Shown in pieces: positions 15,996-23,058 of a DNA stretch of 64,000 nt. A program made the position numbers and the translations under genes. The stretch's first letter is position 1; each line of letters opens with the position of its first letter. A model generated the notes under the pieces. The model ran no database searches and was not told the DNA's origin. It saw only the letters and a program-made list of their open reading frames with translations. This DNA is from Pilosibacter fragilis (lineage in GTDB: Bacteria > Bacillota > Clostridia > Lachnospirales > Lachnospiraceae), in the NCBI RefSeq assembly GCF_032490495.1, contig NZ_JAVYJB010000004.1, forward strand, positions 124,001 through 188,000. The letters are read 5' to 3'.

Positions 15996-17198
15996 ATGGT
16001 GAATATATACGGAACGCTGGGACCGGCGTGCGCAAGCGAGAAGGTGCTGGCGGAGATGTTTTCACTGGGAATGACAGGAATGCGGCTGAACCTGTCCCAT
16101 GTTACGCTCGCAGAGTCAGGGGATCTGATTGGAAAGATGAAGCGCGCAGCAGAAAAATGCGGGGTAAAACCGCAGCTTCTCGTGGACCTTCAGGGACCGG
16201 AACTGCGAACTGGAACCATCTCTGAGCCTGTTTCGTTGAAGAATGGGGATATTGTAGAGATATGCGGAATCCCAGAAAAAGTGAAGGATTCCTCAGTAGG
16301 TGGGGCAGATAGAAAAGAAATCGCACAGAAATCTGAAAATAAAGATATCGAGAAAATACCAGCTGAGAAAAATACATTTGGAAAAGGTTCTGGAAACGCT
16401 GATCGGTCCCAAAATAAACGTGACCATGTGAAAGCACCTGGAGAGTATGCGAAGATCATGCTTCCGGAACTCACTTTCCCATACCTGATTCCGGGCCAGG
16501 AAGTTCTCCTGGACGATGGGAAGATCCATTTAAAAATTGTGGAAAAAGCGGAAAATGTGACCGAGAATGGTGGAGAAAACACTCAGGAAAAGCGTTATTT
16601 CGCAAAGGTCCTCTGGGGCGGTCTCCTAAAGAGCAGAAAGAGCGCGGCTCTTCCGGGCGCGAAGATCTATCCGCCGACGCTGACAAATTCTGACCTTGCA
16701 AACATTAAGATCGCAAAAGAGATGGGCGTGACCGGTGTCATGCAGCCATTTGTGAGAGATCACAGTGACTTGGAGTGCGTAAAAGAGGCGCTTCGGGAGG
16801 CGGGAGCGGAGGATATCAGGCTCTTCGCGAAGATCGAAAATATGGATGGCGTCCGGAAACTGGAGAAACTTCTTCCGGCGGCGGATGAGATCGTGATCGC
16901 CAGGGGTGACCTTGGAAATGCCGTTCATCTCTGGGACCTTCCGGGTGTCCAGCGCCAGATCGCCGAGAAGTGCCGGGCGGCGGGAAAGCCGTTCATGGTA
17001 GTGACCCAGATGCTGGCCTCCATGGAGCGTAGCCCTGTCCCGACCCGTGCGGAGGTAAATGATATCTTCCATGCTGTGATGGATGGCGCTGCTTCAATCA
17101 TGGTGACAGGGGAGACTGCGGTCGGAGATTACCCGGTGGAAGTCATCCGGTATATGGTGAATACGGTGAGAAGCGCGGAGAAGGAAGAAAATAGATAA
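15996..17198 (+). CDS. Pyruvate-kinase-like protein lacking the C-terminal domain
   Basis: 400 residues from ATG 15996 (AGGAGG 10 bp upstream) against about 470-585 for standard PykF. Residues 1-73 begin the TIM barrel (GTLGPACAS, MRLNLSH, LVDLQGPELRTG). Residues 74-235 replace the small B domain and include a Lys/Glu/Asn-rich low-complexity insert (about 95-150). Residues 236-400 finish the barrel with AKIENMDGV, VIARGDLG, TQMLASM, PTRAEVND and TGETAVGDYPVE. Residues that bind PEP, K+ and Mg in pyruvate kinase (R of MRLN, K and E of AKIEN, D of ARGDLG, T of TQML) are retained. The C-terminal allosteric domain is absent. It may be an active unregulated kinase or act on another enolate substrate. 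Confidence 0.8.
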   Translation: MVNIYGTLGPACASEKVLAEMFSLGMTGMRLNLSHVTLAESGDLIGKMKRAAEKCGVKPQLLVDLQGPELRTGTISEPVSLKNGDIVEICGIPEKVKDSSVGGADRKEIAQKSENKDIEKIPAEKNTFGKGSGNADRSQNKRDHVKAPGEYAKIMLPELTFPYLIPGQEVLLDDGKIHLKIVEKAENVTENGGENTQEKRYFAKVLWGGLLKSRKSAALPGAKIYPPTLTNSDLANIKIAKEMGVTGVMQPFVRDHSDLECVKEALREAGAEDIRLFAKIENMDGVRKLEKLLPAADEIVIARGDLGNAVHLWDLPGVQRQIAEKCRAAGKPFMVVTQMLASMERSPVPTRAEVNDIFHAVMDGAASIMVTGETAVGDYPVEVIRYMVNTVRSAEKEENR

Positions 17199-17282
17199 AC
17201 AATTGCAAGTGTTTGACAAATTGATGCACTTGACGTGCGAAAAATCCAGAAAGAAAAAATAAGTAGAATGACTAGAAAGCGA

Positions 17283-17369
17283 AAAAATACGTTCCATCTA
17301 CGGCAGGTACGATTCTTTCATCCAGAGCTTAGAAAGAACCGTTGGCACACCGGGATGGAACGTATTTTT
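17283..17369. repeat. Long inverted repeat, 16-bp perfect arms
   Basis: AAAAATACGTTCCATC (17283-17298) and GATGGAACGTATTTTT (17354-17369) are perfect reverse complements 55 bp apart. The T/A runs would suit a bidirectional terminator; on the minus strand it immediately follows the decayed isomerase. Confidence 0.7.
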
Positions 17370-17596
17370 AAATGGGTGATGTAAGGGCGGAGCGTGCGGA
17401 AGACGAACTGGCTGGTCTCATGGGTGACCGGGATGTGGGAGAGATCTACGAGAAGACCGAAATTGTTGTGGGTCATCCGCATCTCGGCGCCGAATTTTGC
17501 CGCGTATGGAGCCGGTTCCATGAGGGAGGCTTTGTCGGGAAAACTCATCCATTGGAGCGCACCGACGCGGAAATATTTGTGGATCGATTCATTCAT
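17318..17596 (-). pseudogene. Internally deleted sugar phosphate isomerase/epimerase
   Basis: The 92-codon frame joins two pieces of an AP-endonuclease-2-like TIM-barrel isomerase. The first is an N-terminal piece (IHKYFRVGALQWMSFP). The second is a C-terminal-half piece (PAPYAAKFGAEMRMTHNN, then FGLLVDLSHIPVTHETSQF and RTLRPYITHLKI). From memory of the family these belong roughly 160 residues apart, and the family is about 270-300 residues. No RBS precedes the ATG at 17596, and the frame ends soon after THLKI. It lies downstream of, and in the same direction as, glycerate dehydrogenase, so it may once have been the third gene of that operon. Confidence 0.65.
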
Positions 17597-17683
17597 AATT
17601 TTAAATGTAGTTCAGTATCGTAAGGAACGGAACATTTCCTTTCTCCTGGATAGCAAATGACGACAGGAATTTTTGAAATGAAA

Positions 17684-17717
17684 TGTCACAGGAAATTCCA
17701 GATAATTTCCTGTGACA
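17684..17717. repeat. Palindrome with ACAGGAAATT core
   Basis: TGTCACAGGAAATT / AATTTCCTGTGACA, a perfect 14-bp stem with a 6-nt loop, 37 bp beyond the 3' end of the minus-strand dehydrogenase. The core ACAGGAAATTCC is shared with the palindrome at 32425-32469. Confidence 0.7.
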
Positions 17718-17753
17718 CAGTGGCGCTAAAAAGCCTGATATGCCCAGTCAAAA

Positions 17754-18722
17754 TTATTTCATGTTCACTACATGAACCGGTTTTCCGTTTAAGAACGCCC
17801 GGATATTCTCCACAGTGCAGTCCATGATCCGCCTGCGGCTTTCCTTCGGAGCCCATGAAATATGCGGGGTGATGATGCAGTTTGGAGCTTTTAAGAGCGG
17901 GTTGTCAGCCTTGATCGGCTCAGTGGAAACGACATCGAGACCGGCGGCAGCGACTTTGCCGGAAGCAAGCGCTTCTGCGAGGTCCACCTCGTTGACAAGC
18001 TGCCCGCGGGCATTGTTCAGAAGAATCACGCCGTCCTTCATTTTCGCGATATTTTCCCGGTTGATGAGTCCTGCGTTTTCCGGGGTCAGATTGCAGTGCA
18101 GGGAGATCACGTCAGCCTTCGCGAAAAGCTCATCCTGGGTAACGTAATCCGCGATCGCGCGGCCGGATTCATTCGGGTAGAGGTCATAGGCGATGACGTT
18201 CATGCCGAGCGCTTTCGCGATGCGTCCCTCAGCCTGACCGATGCGCCCGAAGCCGATGATGCCCATGGTCTTTCCCTCCAGCTCGATCAGCGGATAGTCC
18301 CAGTAGCACCAGTCAATGTTTTCAGCCCATTTTCCTTCATGGACAGTCTTGTCATGGTGGCCGACGTGATGGCAGATCTCAAGGAGAAGAGCGATGGAGA
18401 ACTGGCTGACAGATGCGGTTCCGTATGTCGGAACATTTACGACAGGAATTCCCTTTTCAGCGGCGTAGTTATAGTCGATGACATTGTAGCCGGTGGCGAG
18501 AGCCGCGATCAGCTTGATACGCGGACACTTGTCGATGGTCTCACGGGAGATCGGGGTCTTATTTGTGATGATAATCTCGGCATCACCGATACGTTCAGTG
18601 ATCAGAGGTGATTCTGTGAAGGAAGTTCTGTCATAGACGGTGAGGTCACCGAATTCTTTTAACGCGTTCCAGCTTAAATCGCCCGGGTTTTCTGTATATC
18701 CATCTAAAACTACAAGCTTCAT
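17754..18722 (-). CDS. D-2-hydroxyacid dehydrogenase, probable glycerate (hydroxypyruvate) dehydrogenase
   Basis: 322 residues from ATG 18722; AAAAAGGAGACG lies just upstream, while an earlier in-frame ATG at 18785 lacks an RBS. The Rossmann motif is G157-F-G-R-I-G162. The catalytic triad of the family is visible as R239 (NNARG), E268 (STEP) and H287 (TPHISW). It oxidises or reduces a D-2-hydroxyacid with NAD(P). The upstream gene, in the same orientation and 68 bp away, encodes glycerate kinase. The pair therefore probably channels hydroxypyruvate to glycerate and then phosphoglycerate. Confidence 0.87.
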   Translation of the reverse strand: MKLVVLDGYTENPGDLSWNALKEFGDLTVYDRTSFTESPLITERIGDAEIIITNKTPISRETIDKCPRIKLIAALATGYNVIDYNYAAEKGIPVVNVPTYGTASVSQFSIALLLEICHHVGHHDKTVHEGKWAENIDWCYWDYPLIELEGKTMGIIGFGRIGQAEGRIAKALGMNVIAYDLYPNESGRAIADYVTQDELFAKADVISLHCNLTPENAGLINRENIAKMKDGVILLNNARGQLVNEVDLAEALASGKVAAAGLDVVSTEPIKADNPLLKAPNCIITPHISWAPKESRRRIMDCTVENIRAFLNGKPVHVVNMK

Positions 18723-18790
18723 ATATAATCGTCTCCTTTTTTGAAAAAATTGTGGGCAGATAAAACACAGAAGAGTATCCGCCAAAAGGC

Positions 18791-19936
18791 TCAGAAAGTG
18801 AAAATATTTCCAATCTGAAACAGTCTAAGCACATTCTCTGCAGTATTCAGCAGATTCTCCTCCGCACGACTCATCACATCCTCCAACGACATGACGCCCG
18901 GAACCGTGTCGAAGATCGCATCGATCCCGAAATTATAAAGCGTTTCGCATCCGTCGCCTTTCGCCCCGGCGATGGCAACCACCGGAACATTCCTGACTTT
19001 TTTTGCGCGTTCCGCGACACCGACAGGAACTTTTCCCAGCGCGGACTGGAAGTCAATCCGTCCTTCGCCCGTAATTACAAGGTCCGCCTGCTTCACATGC
19101 TCATCGAAATCCGTGAGATCCAGAACCAGGTCGATTCCCGAGCAGATCGTCACCGGGAAATACGGGAGAATTCCGCAGAGCAGGCCGCCTGCCGCTCCGC
19201 TCCCGTCGGTGTCGGCGGCAGCGCAGTGGAGTTTATCCTTCAAAACTGCGGCATAGTGAGCGAGCGCCGTGTCAAGAATCTTCACCTGCTCCTCATCAGC
19301 CCCTTTCTGAGGTCCGAACACGGCAGCTGCTCCGAGGGCTCCGCAAAGGTGATTTTTTACATCGCAGGCAACCAAAAACTCGCATCCGGCGGCTTCCCTC
19401 AAAAGCCCATCCGTGGAGATCGAGGCAAGTTCCCTTAAGTGGACACCGCCTGGTTCCAGTTCCTTCCCATCCTTATCGAGAAACGAGATTCCAAGGGCGC
19501 CTGCCAGCCCGGCGCCGCCGTCGGTGGTGGCGCTTCCGCCGAGACCTAAGATGATCTTTTTAACTCTATGTTCCAGGGCGTGACGGATCAGCTCGCCCGT
19601 TCCAAAGGTGGACGCGTGCAGGGCATCCCGCTCCTCAGGTTTTAATAAGGTAAGTCCGGACGCCGCAGCGGTCTCGATCACGGCGCTGCCGTCCGGGAGA
19701 AGTCCATACTCGGCGGTTATTGGGCGCCCCAAAGGATCATGGGCAGGAACGCTGACTTTTGTTCCTTTCATGGCAGCAACCAAGGCATCAACGGTTCCCT
19801 CTCCGCCGTCAGCGACAGGAATCTTTGTGATGGTCACATCCGGGATTACATTTTTTGCGGCACGTTCAATGGTATCGGTCACTTGTCTGGCAGAGCAGCT
19901 TCCCTTAAAGGAATCTGCGGCGATCAGTATGTTCAT
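18791..19936 (-). CDS. Glycerate kinase (GlxK/GarK family)
   Basis: 381 residues, starting at ATG 19936 because GGGAGGAA lies 8 bp upstream; the frame to 19960 has no RBS. Family marks: MNILIAADSFKGSCSA at the N terminus, VADGGEGTVDALV, LGLGGSATTDGGAGLAGALG, and the late VITGEGRIDFQSALGKVPVG. It phosphorylates D-glycerate with ATP, in this family typically to 2-phosphoglycerate, feeding lower glycolysis. First gene of a two-gene minus-strand operon with the dehydrogenase. Confidence 0.94.
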   Translation of the reverse strand: MNILIAADSFKGSCSARQVTDTIERAAKNVIPDVTITKIPVADGGEGTVDALVAAMKGTKVSVPAHDPLGRPITAEYGLLPDGSAVIETAAASGLTLLKPEERDALHASTFGTGELIRHALEHRVKKIILGLGGSATTDGGAGLAGALGISFLDKDGKELEPGGVHLRELASISTDGLLREAAGCEFLVACDVKNHLCGALGAAAVFGPQKGADEEQVKILDTALAHYAAVLKDKLHCAAADTDGSGAAGGLLCGILPYFPVTICSGIDLVLDLTDFDEHVKQADLVITGEGRIDFQSALGKVPVGVAERAKKVRNVPVVAIAGAKGDGCETLYNFGIDAIFDTVPGVMSLEDVMSRAEENLLNTAENVLRLFQIGNIFTF

Positions 19937-20063
19937 GTTCCGTTCCTCCCTTGTATACACAGTAGAACCACTGTATTGAGTGGCTGATAAAGCATGGATT
20001 TTAAGTCGAGAGCTTATACTTTCCGGTTAGTTCCGTATAGGAACAGGCTATTGAAATATTATC

Positions 20064-20072
20064 ATTATAACA
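20064..20072 (-). promoter_or_regulatory. Extended -10 of the glycerate kinase operon
   Basis: On the minus strand TGTTATAAT (TG-n-TATAAT; hexamer 20069-20064) about 130 bp before the start codon. No clear -35. Confidence 0.5.
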
Positions 20073-20121
20073 GAAAATCAGAGTACGAACATGTACCCTG
20101 ATCAACTTACTGAAAAATATC

Positions 20122-20276
20122 GTTACAGTTCAGCCATTACATCTTCTTGTTTTCATATTCATGAAAACAAGAAGCTTGGTGGTTCCACCATATGCTGATT
20201 TGGATGAAAAAGTGCTTATGCAAGCAAGCTTGCAACACACTTTCTCATTCAAACCAGCGCATGGCTGAACTGTAAC
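20122..20276. mobile_element. MITE family 3, 155 bp, 8-bp target duplication
   Basis: Perfect 16-bp terminal inverted repeats GTTACAGTTCAGCCAT (20122-20137) and ATGGCTGAACTGTAAC (20261-20276). Internal hairpins: CTTCTTGTTTTCAT/ATGAAAACAAGAAG (20143-20174), TGGTGG/CCACCA (20177-20190), and a long imperfect stem GCTGATTTGGATGA.../...TCATTCAAACCAGC that encloses GCAAG/CTTGC. It is flanked immediately by AAAATATC on both sides (20114-20121 and 20277-20284), the expected footprint of transposition. No coding capacity. Confidence 0.87.
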
Positions 20277-20387
20277 AAAATATCCGTTTTTTGTATGAAA
20301 GACTGAACTCACGCAGACAAGATTTTACAGATAAAGCAGTTTCAAATTGTGAAAGATGGAGTCTGCGGAGAACCGTGAATCGACGGT

Positions 20388-21833
20388 TTAGTATGTATCT
20401 AACGGCGGCTCAACAGAATCCGGCAGCGGGCAGGAATAGTGTCCACCGTTTCTCTTGTGGAGTTCTTTCTTTGCGGCTTCGATCACATCCGGGCGGTCCA
20501 TGGTGCGGATGCAGGAGAGAGCCAGGACTTTTGCTGCGGTCAGGAGTCCCTTGTGGGCTAACGGGCTGCAGGACTGGGCAACCATCTGCCAGGAGTGTCC
20601 GACATTTCCGATACATGCGGTGGCAATATTGATATTTAAGGTAGGGGCGGCGTATCCGACATCACCCACATCTGTAGAGCCGGCGGTCAGCTTGATCTTA
20701 TCCGGGTTGAACGGGTGGATCTCGGAATCCAGCGGCCTTTCAAGAATCTCCTCTAAGCGGTCTTCCCCGTAAGTCTCAATGATCTGGGATTTGATGTTTT
20801 CCAGGGTGGTCGCCGGGTAGGTATTTAAGAATTCCTTTGCCATCCTGTAATCCGCGTCATCCCATTTCGGAGCGCCGACTTCCTGTAAACACTCGTCCGC
20901 AACCGCCGCCAGGGCGTTGTTTGGAAGATATTCGGTGAACGCCATGGAAAGCTTGCACTCAAAGGTGGTATCGGTCATGATGGAGGCGCCGCGGGCAACA
21001 TTTTTTACGCGCTCGAAGAGCTCTTTTACCTGGTAGACCCACGGAGAGCGGACCTCGTAGCGGATCGTCGCGTGATCCTGTACGACGTTCGGGGCGGTTC
21101 CGCCGGCATCGATGTAAGCGTAGTGGATCCTCGCTTCCGGGATCATGTGCTCTCTCAGGTAGTTGCAGCCCACGTTCATGAGTTCAACGGCGTCCAGGGC
21201 ACTTCTTCCGAGGTATGGGGTTGCGCCTGCATGGGAGGCAACACCCTTAAAATAGAAGTTTGCGCCCATGATGGCGTTGCTGTGATTGCACTCGACGGCG
21301 TTCTTTGTTGCCGGGTGCCAGGAGTATACGAAATCGACATCGTCGAACATGCCTGCGCGGGCCATGAACTGCTTGGAACCTGCGCCTTCTTCAGCCGGGC
21401 AGCCGAAGTAGATGATGGTTCCGTCCTTCTTGTTGGCGATCAGGTATTCCCTGACAGCCAGGGCAGCGGCGAGAGCGCCGGTACCGAGCGCGCAGTGGCC
21501 GCAGCCATGTCCCGGAGCGCCTTCCTTTAAAGGTTCCTTGTGCGGGTCAGCGGCCTTCTGGCTTAAGGAAGACAGGGCATCATACTCGCCGAGGATTCCC
21601 ATGACAGGTTTTCCTGTTCCGTAGGAAAAGGTTCCGGTAAAGCAGGTCGGGATTCCGGCATCGCCTTCCGTCAAGGCAAAGCCCTCTTCTTTTAAGATTG
21701 ATTTTAACAGGGCAGCCGATTTTGTCTCATGGAACGCCAGCTCGGCATACTCCCAGATCTTATCGTTGGCATCCAGGATCTTCGCGGATTTTTCGTCGAT
21801 CACGCGGGTGAGAAATTCCAGGTCTTTATTCAT
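20388..21833 (-). CDS. M20 amidohydrolase, AbgB-like
   Basis: 481 residues; ATG 21833 follows AAAGGACGG. It belongs to the M20D/AbgB group of dinuclear metal hydrolases that cut amide bonds of N-acyl amino acids or aminobenzoyl-glutamate. Metal and catalytic residues include LGEYDALSS, GHGCGH (H109, C111, H113), CPAEEGAGS and YSWHPAT. The dimerisation lid domain lies between about 185 and 300 (SHAGATPYLGRSALDAVELM). The C-terminal HSWQMVAQSCSPLAHKG supplies the last ligand region. Length matches AbgB (481 in E. coli) rather than the shorter hippurate hydrolases. No abgA or abgT neighbour is present, so it may act alone on another aminoacyl substrate. A MITE separates it from the glycerate operon. 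Confidence 0.88.
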   Translation of the reverse strand: MNKDLEFLTRVIDEKSAKILDANDKIWEYAELAFHETKSAALLKSILKEEGFALTEGDAGIPTCFTGTFSYGTGKPVMGILGEYDALSSLSQKAADPHKEPLKEGAPGHGCGHCALGTGALAAALAVREYLIANKKDGTIIYFGCPAEEGAGSKQFMARAGMFDDVDFVYSWHPATKNAVECNHSNAIMGANFYFKGVASHAGATPYLGRSALDAVELMNVGCNYLREHMIPEARIHYAYIDAGGTAPNVVQDHATIRYEVRSPWVYQVKELFERVKNVARGASIMTDTTFECKLSMAFTEYLPNNALAAVADECLQEVGAPKWDDADYRMAKEFLNTYPATTLENIKSQIIETYGEDRLEEILERPLDSEIHPFNPDKIKLTAGSTDVGDVGYAAPTLNINIATACIGNVGHSWQMVAQSCSPLAHKGLLTAAKVLALSCIRTMDRPDVIEAAKKELHKRNGGHYSCPLPDSVEPPLDTY

Positions 21834-22025
21834 GTGAGATTCCGTCCTTTCTGAAAATGTTGGATGGCGAGTGGGAAAAACATTTCTTTCACACTGCGCT
21901 GTGATATAGAGTTAGTTTACAATAGTTTGTTGAAAAGTACAATGGGAAAAAGAGTCTTGCGGACAATTTTCTGCGAAGTTTTGTCCTCTGTTCCGGGATG
22001 CAGGAGCAGAAATTGAAAATATTCA

Positions 22026-22157
22026 GTAACTGTTCAGTAGGTCTGCGCACTTGCTGCGCTGACCGTAATAAAACATAGGCTTAAAGGCAAAAATCCCATC
22101 GGCGAAGCCGATTTGGAATGGATTTTTGCCCGTAACTGTGAGGCACTGAACAGTTAC
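22026..22157 (-). mobile_element. MITE family 1 copy A, 132 bp, perfect 8-bp target duplication
   Basis: Terminal inverted repeats GTAACTGTTCAGT (22026-22038) and ACTGAACAGTTAC (22145-22157). Inside are the hairpin GGTCTGCGCA...TGCGCTGACC, the central stem GCAAAAATCC...GGATTTTTGC with ATCGGC/GCCGAT, and a terminal hairpin GTAACTGT/ACAGTTAC-like. AATATTCA flanks it directly on both sides (22018-22025 and 22158-22165). It is the reverse orientation of copies B (34779) and C (46385), about 90% identical by eye. Confidence 0.9.
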
Positions 22158-22222
22158 AATATTCAGATGATTAGAATGAGACGCGGGTCCGGGCGGTCGT
22201 GCGGCAATTCTGCGGCAGGTAT

Positions 22223-22251
22223 TTACCATGCAAGGAAAGGCATGGTATAAT
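22223..22251 (+). promoter_or_regulatory. Promoter with embedded inverted repeat, two-component operon
   Basis: TTACCA (22223-22228), 17-bp spacer, TATAAT (22246-22251), with extended TGG before the -10. The inverted repeat ACCATGC-N8-GCATGGT (22225-22246) spans -35 to -10 and could be an operator. Confidence 0.7.
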
Positions 22252-22353
22252 GGGCGTTAACAAAGAAGCTAAAACTCGGGAACGCAGACTGCCGAAAGGC
22301 GGCGGAATGGGCTGCGCATCCTGGCAGATAATAGAAATACAGGAGGGAAAATT

Positions 22354-23058
22354 ATGCCAAAGCTGATCTATGTGGCGGATGATGAAAAAAACATTTGTTT
22401 TCTGATAGAAAATTTCCTGGAAAAAGAGGGATATGAGGTGGAGTGCTTCGGGGATGGCGAGTCCCTTCTTGACGCGTTCCAGAAAAAAGCGCCGGACCTC
22501 TGCATCCTCGATATCATGATGCCGGGGATGGATGGCCTCACGGTCTGCACCCAGATCCGGAAGACGAGCCATGTTCCGATCATCATTGTCTCTGCAAAGG
22601 ATTCCCCGTTAGACCGGATCACCGGAATCACTCTCGGAAGCGACGATTACATGGTAAAACCGTTCCTGCCGCTGGAACTTGTGACGAGAGTCAAGGCGTT
22701 ATTCCGCCGCGTGGACACATTCTCCGGACAGGAGGAAGAGGCGAAGGATTCCTATGAGATCGGGGATATCAAGCTCTACCCGAAGCGCCGTGCCGCGAAG
22801 TTAAAGGACAAAGATTTTGCCCTGACACCGCTGGAATTCGACTTCCTGTGCCATATGCTGGAGCGCCAGGAACATGCGGCGAGCCGTGATGACCTGTTAA
22901 AATCTCTCTGGAAGGTGGACAGCAGGGAAGTTGACACCCGAGCTGTGGATGACATGGTGAAGCGTCTCAGAAAGAAGCTGAAGGACCAGAAGAGCACCGT
23001 GAAGATCGAGACCGTATGGGGCTACGGATTTCGCCTGACGAGTGGAGGAGAGGCATGA
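22354..23058 (+). CDS. OmpR/PhoB-family response regulator
   Basis: 234 residues; ATG 22354 with AGGAGGG upstream. The receiver domain (1-120) has the acidic pair DD near residues 9-10, phospho-acceptor D53 in CILDIMMPGMDG, and K at VSAKDSP. The C-terminal winged helix (about 135-234) reads IKLYPKRRAAKLKDKDFALT, PLEFDFLCHMLERQEHAASR and VRTIWGYGFRL-like ETVWGYGFRLTS. The kinase gene overlaps its stop by 4 bp (ATGA), so they are translationally coupled. Target genes unknown; the palindrome in its promoter may reflect autoregulation. Confidence 0.93.
   Translation: MPKLIYVADDEKNICFLIENFLEKEGYEVECFGDGESLLDAFQKKAPDLCILDIMMPGMDGLTVCTQIRKTSHVPIIIVSAKDSPLDRITGITLGSDDYMVKPFLPLELVTRVKALFRRVDTFSGQEEEAKDSYEIGDIKLYPKRRAAKLKDKDFALTPLEFDFLCHMLERQEHAASRDDLLKSLWKVDSREVDTRAVDDMVKRLRKKLKDQKSTVKIETVWGYGFRLTSGGEA

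Larger units (their letters stand above)
21834..22353. other. 520-bp divergent intergenic region
   Basis: No gene. It separates the minus-strand amidohydrolase from the plus-strand response regulator and carries a MITE (22026-22157) and the regulator promoter (22223-22251). A 68-codon frame through the MITE is repeat-derived and not a gene. Confidence 0.7.

Noticed and set aside
22023..22229. 68-codon minus-strand frame similar to the pstS upstream extension
   Set aside because: Similarity is due to both being copies of one MITE; no RBS, and coding is not conserved across copies.
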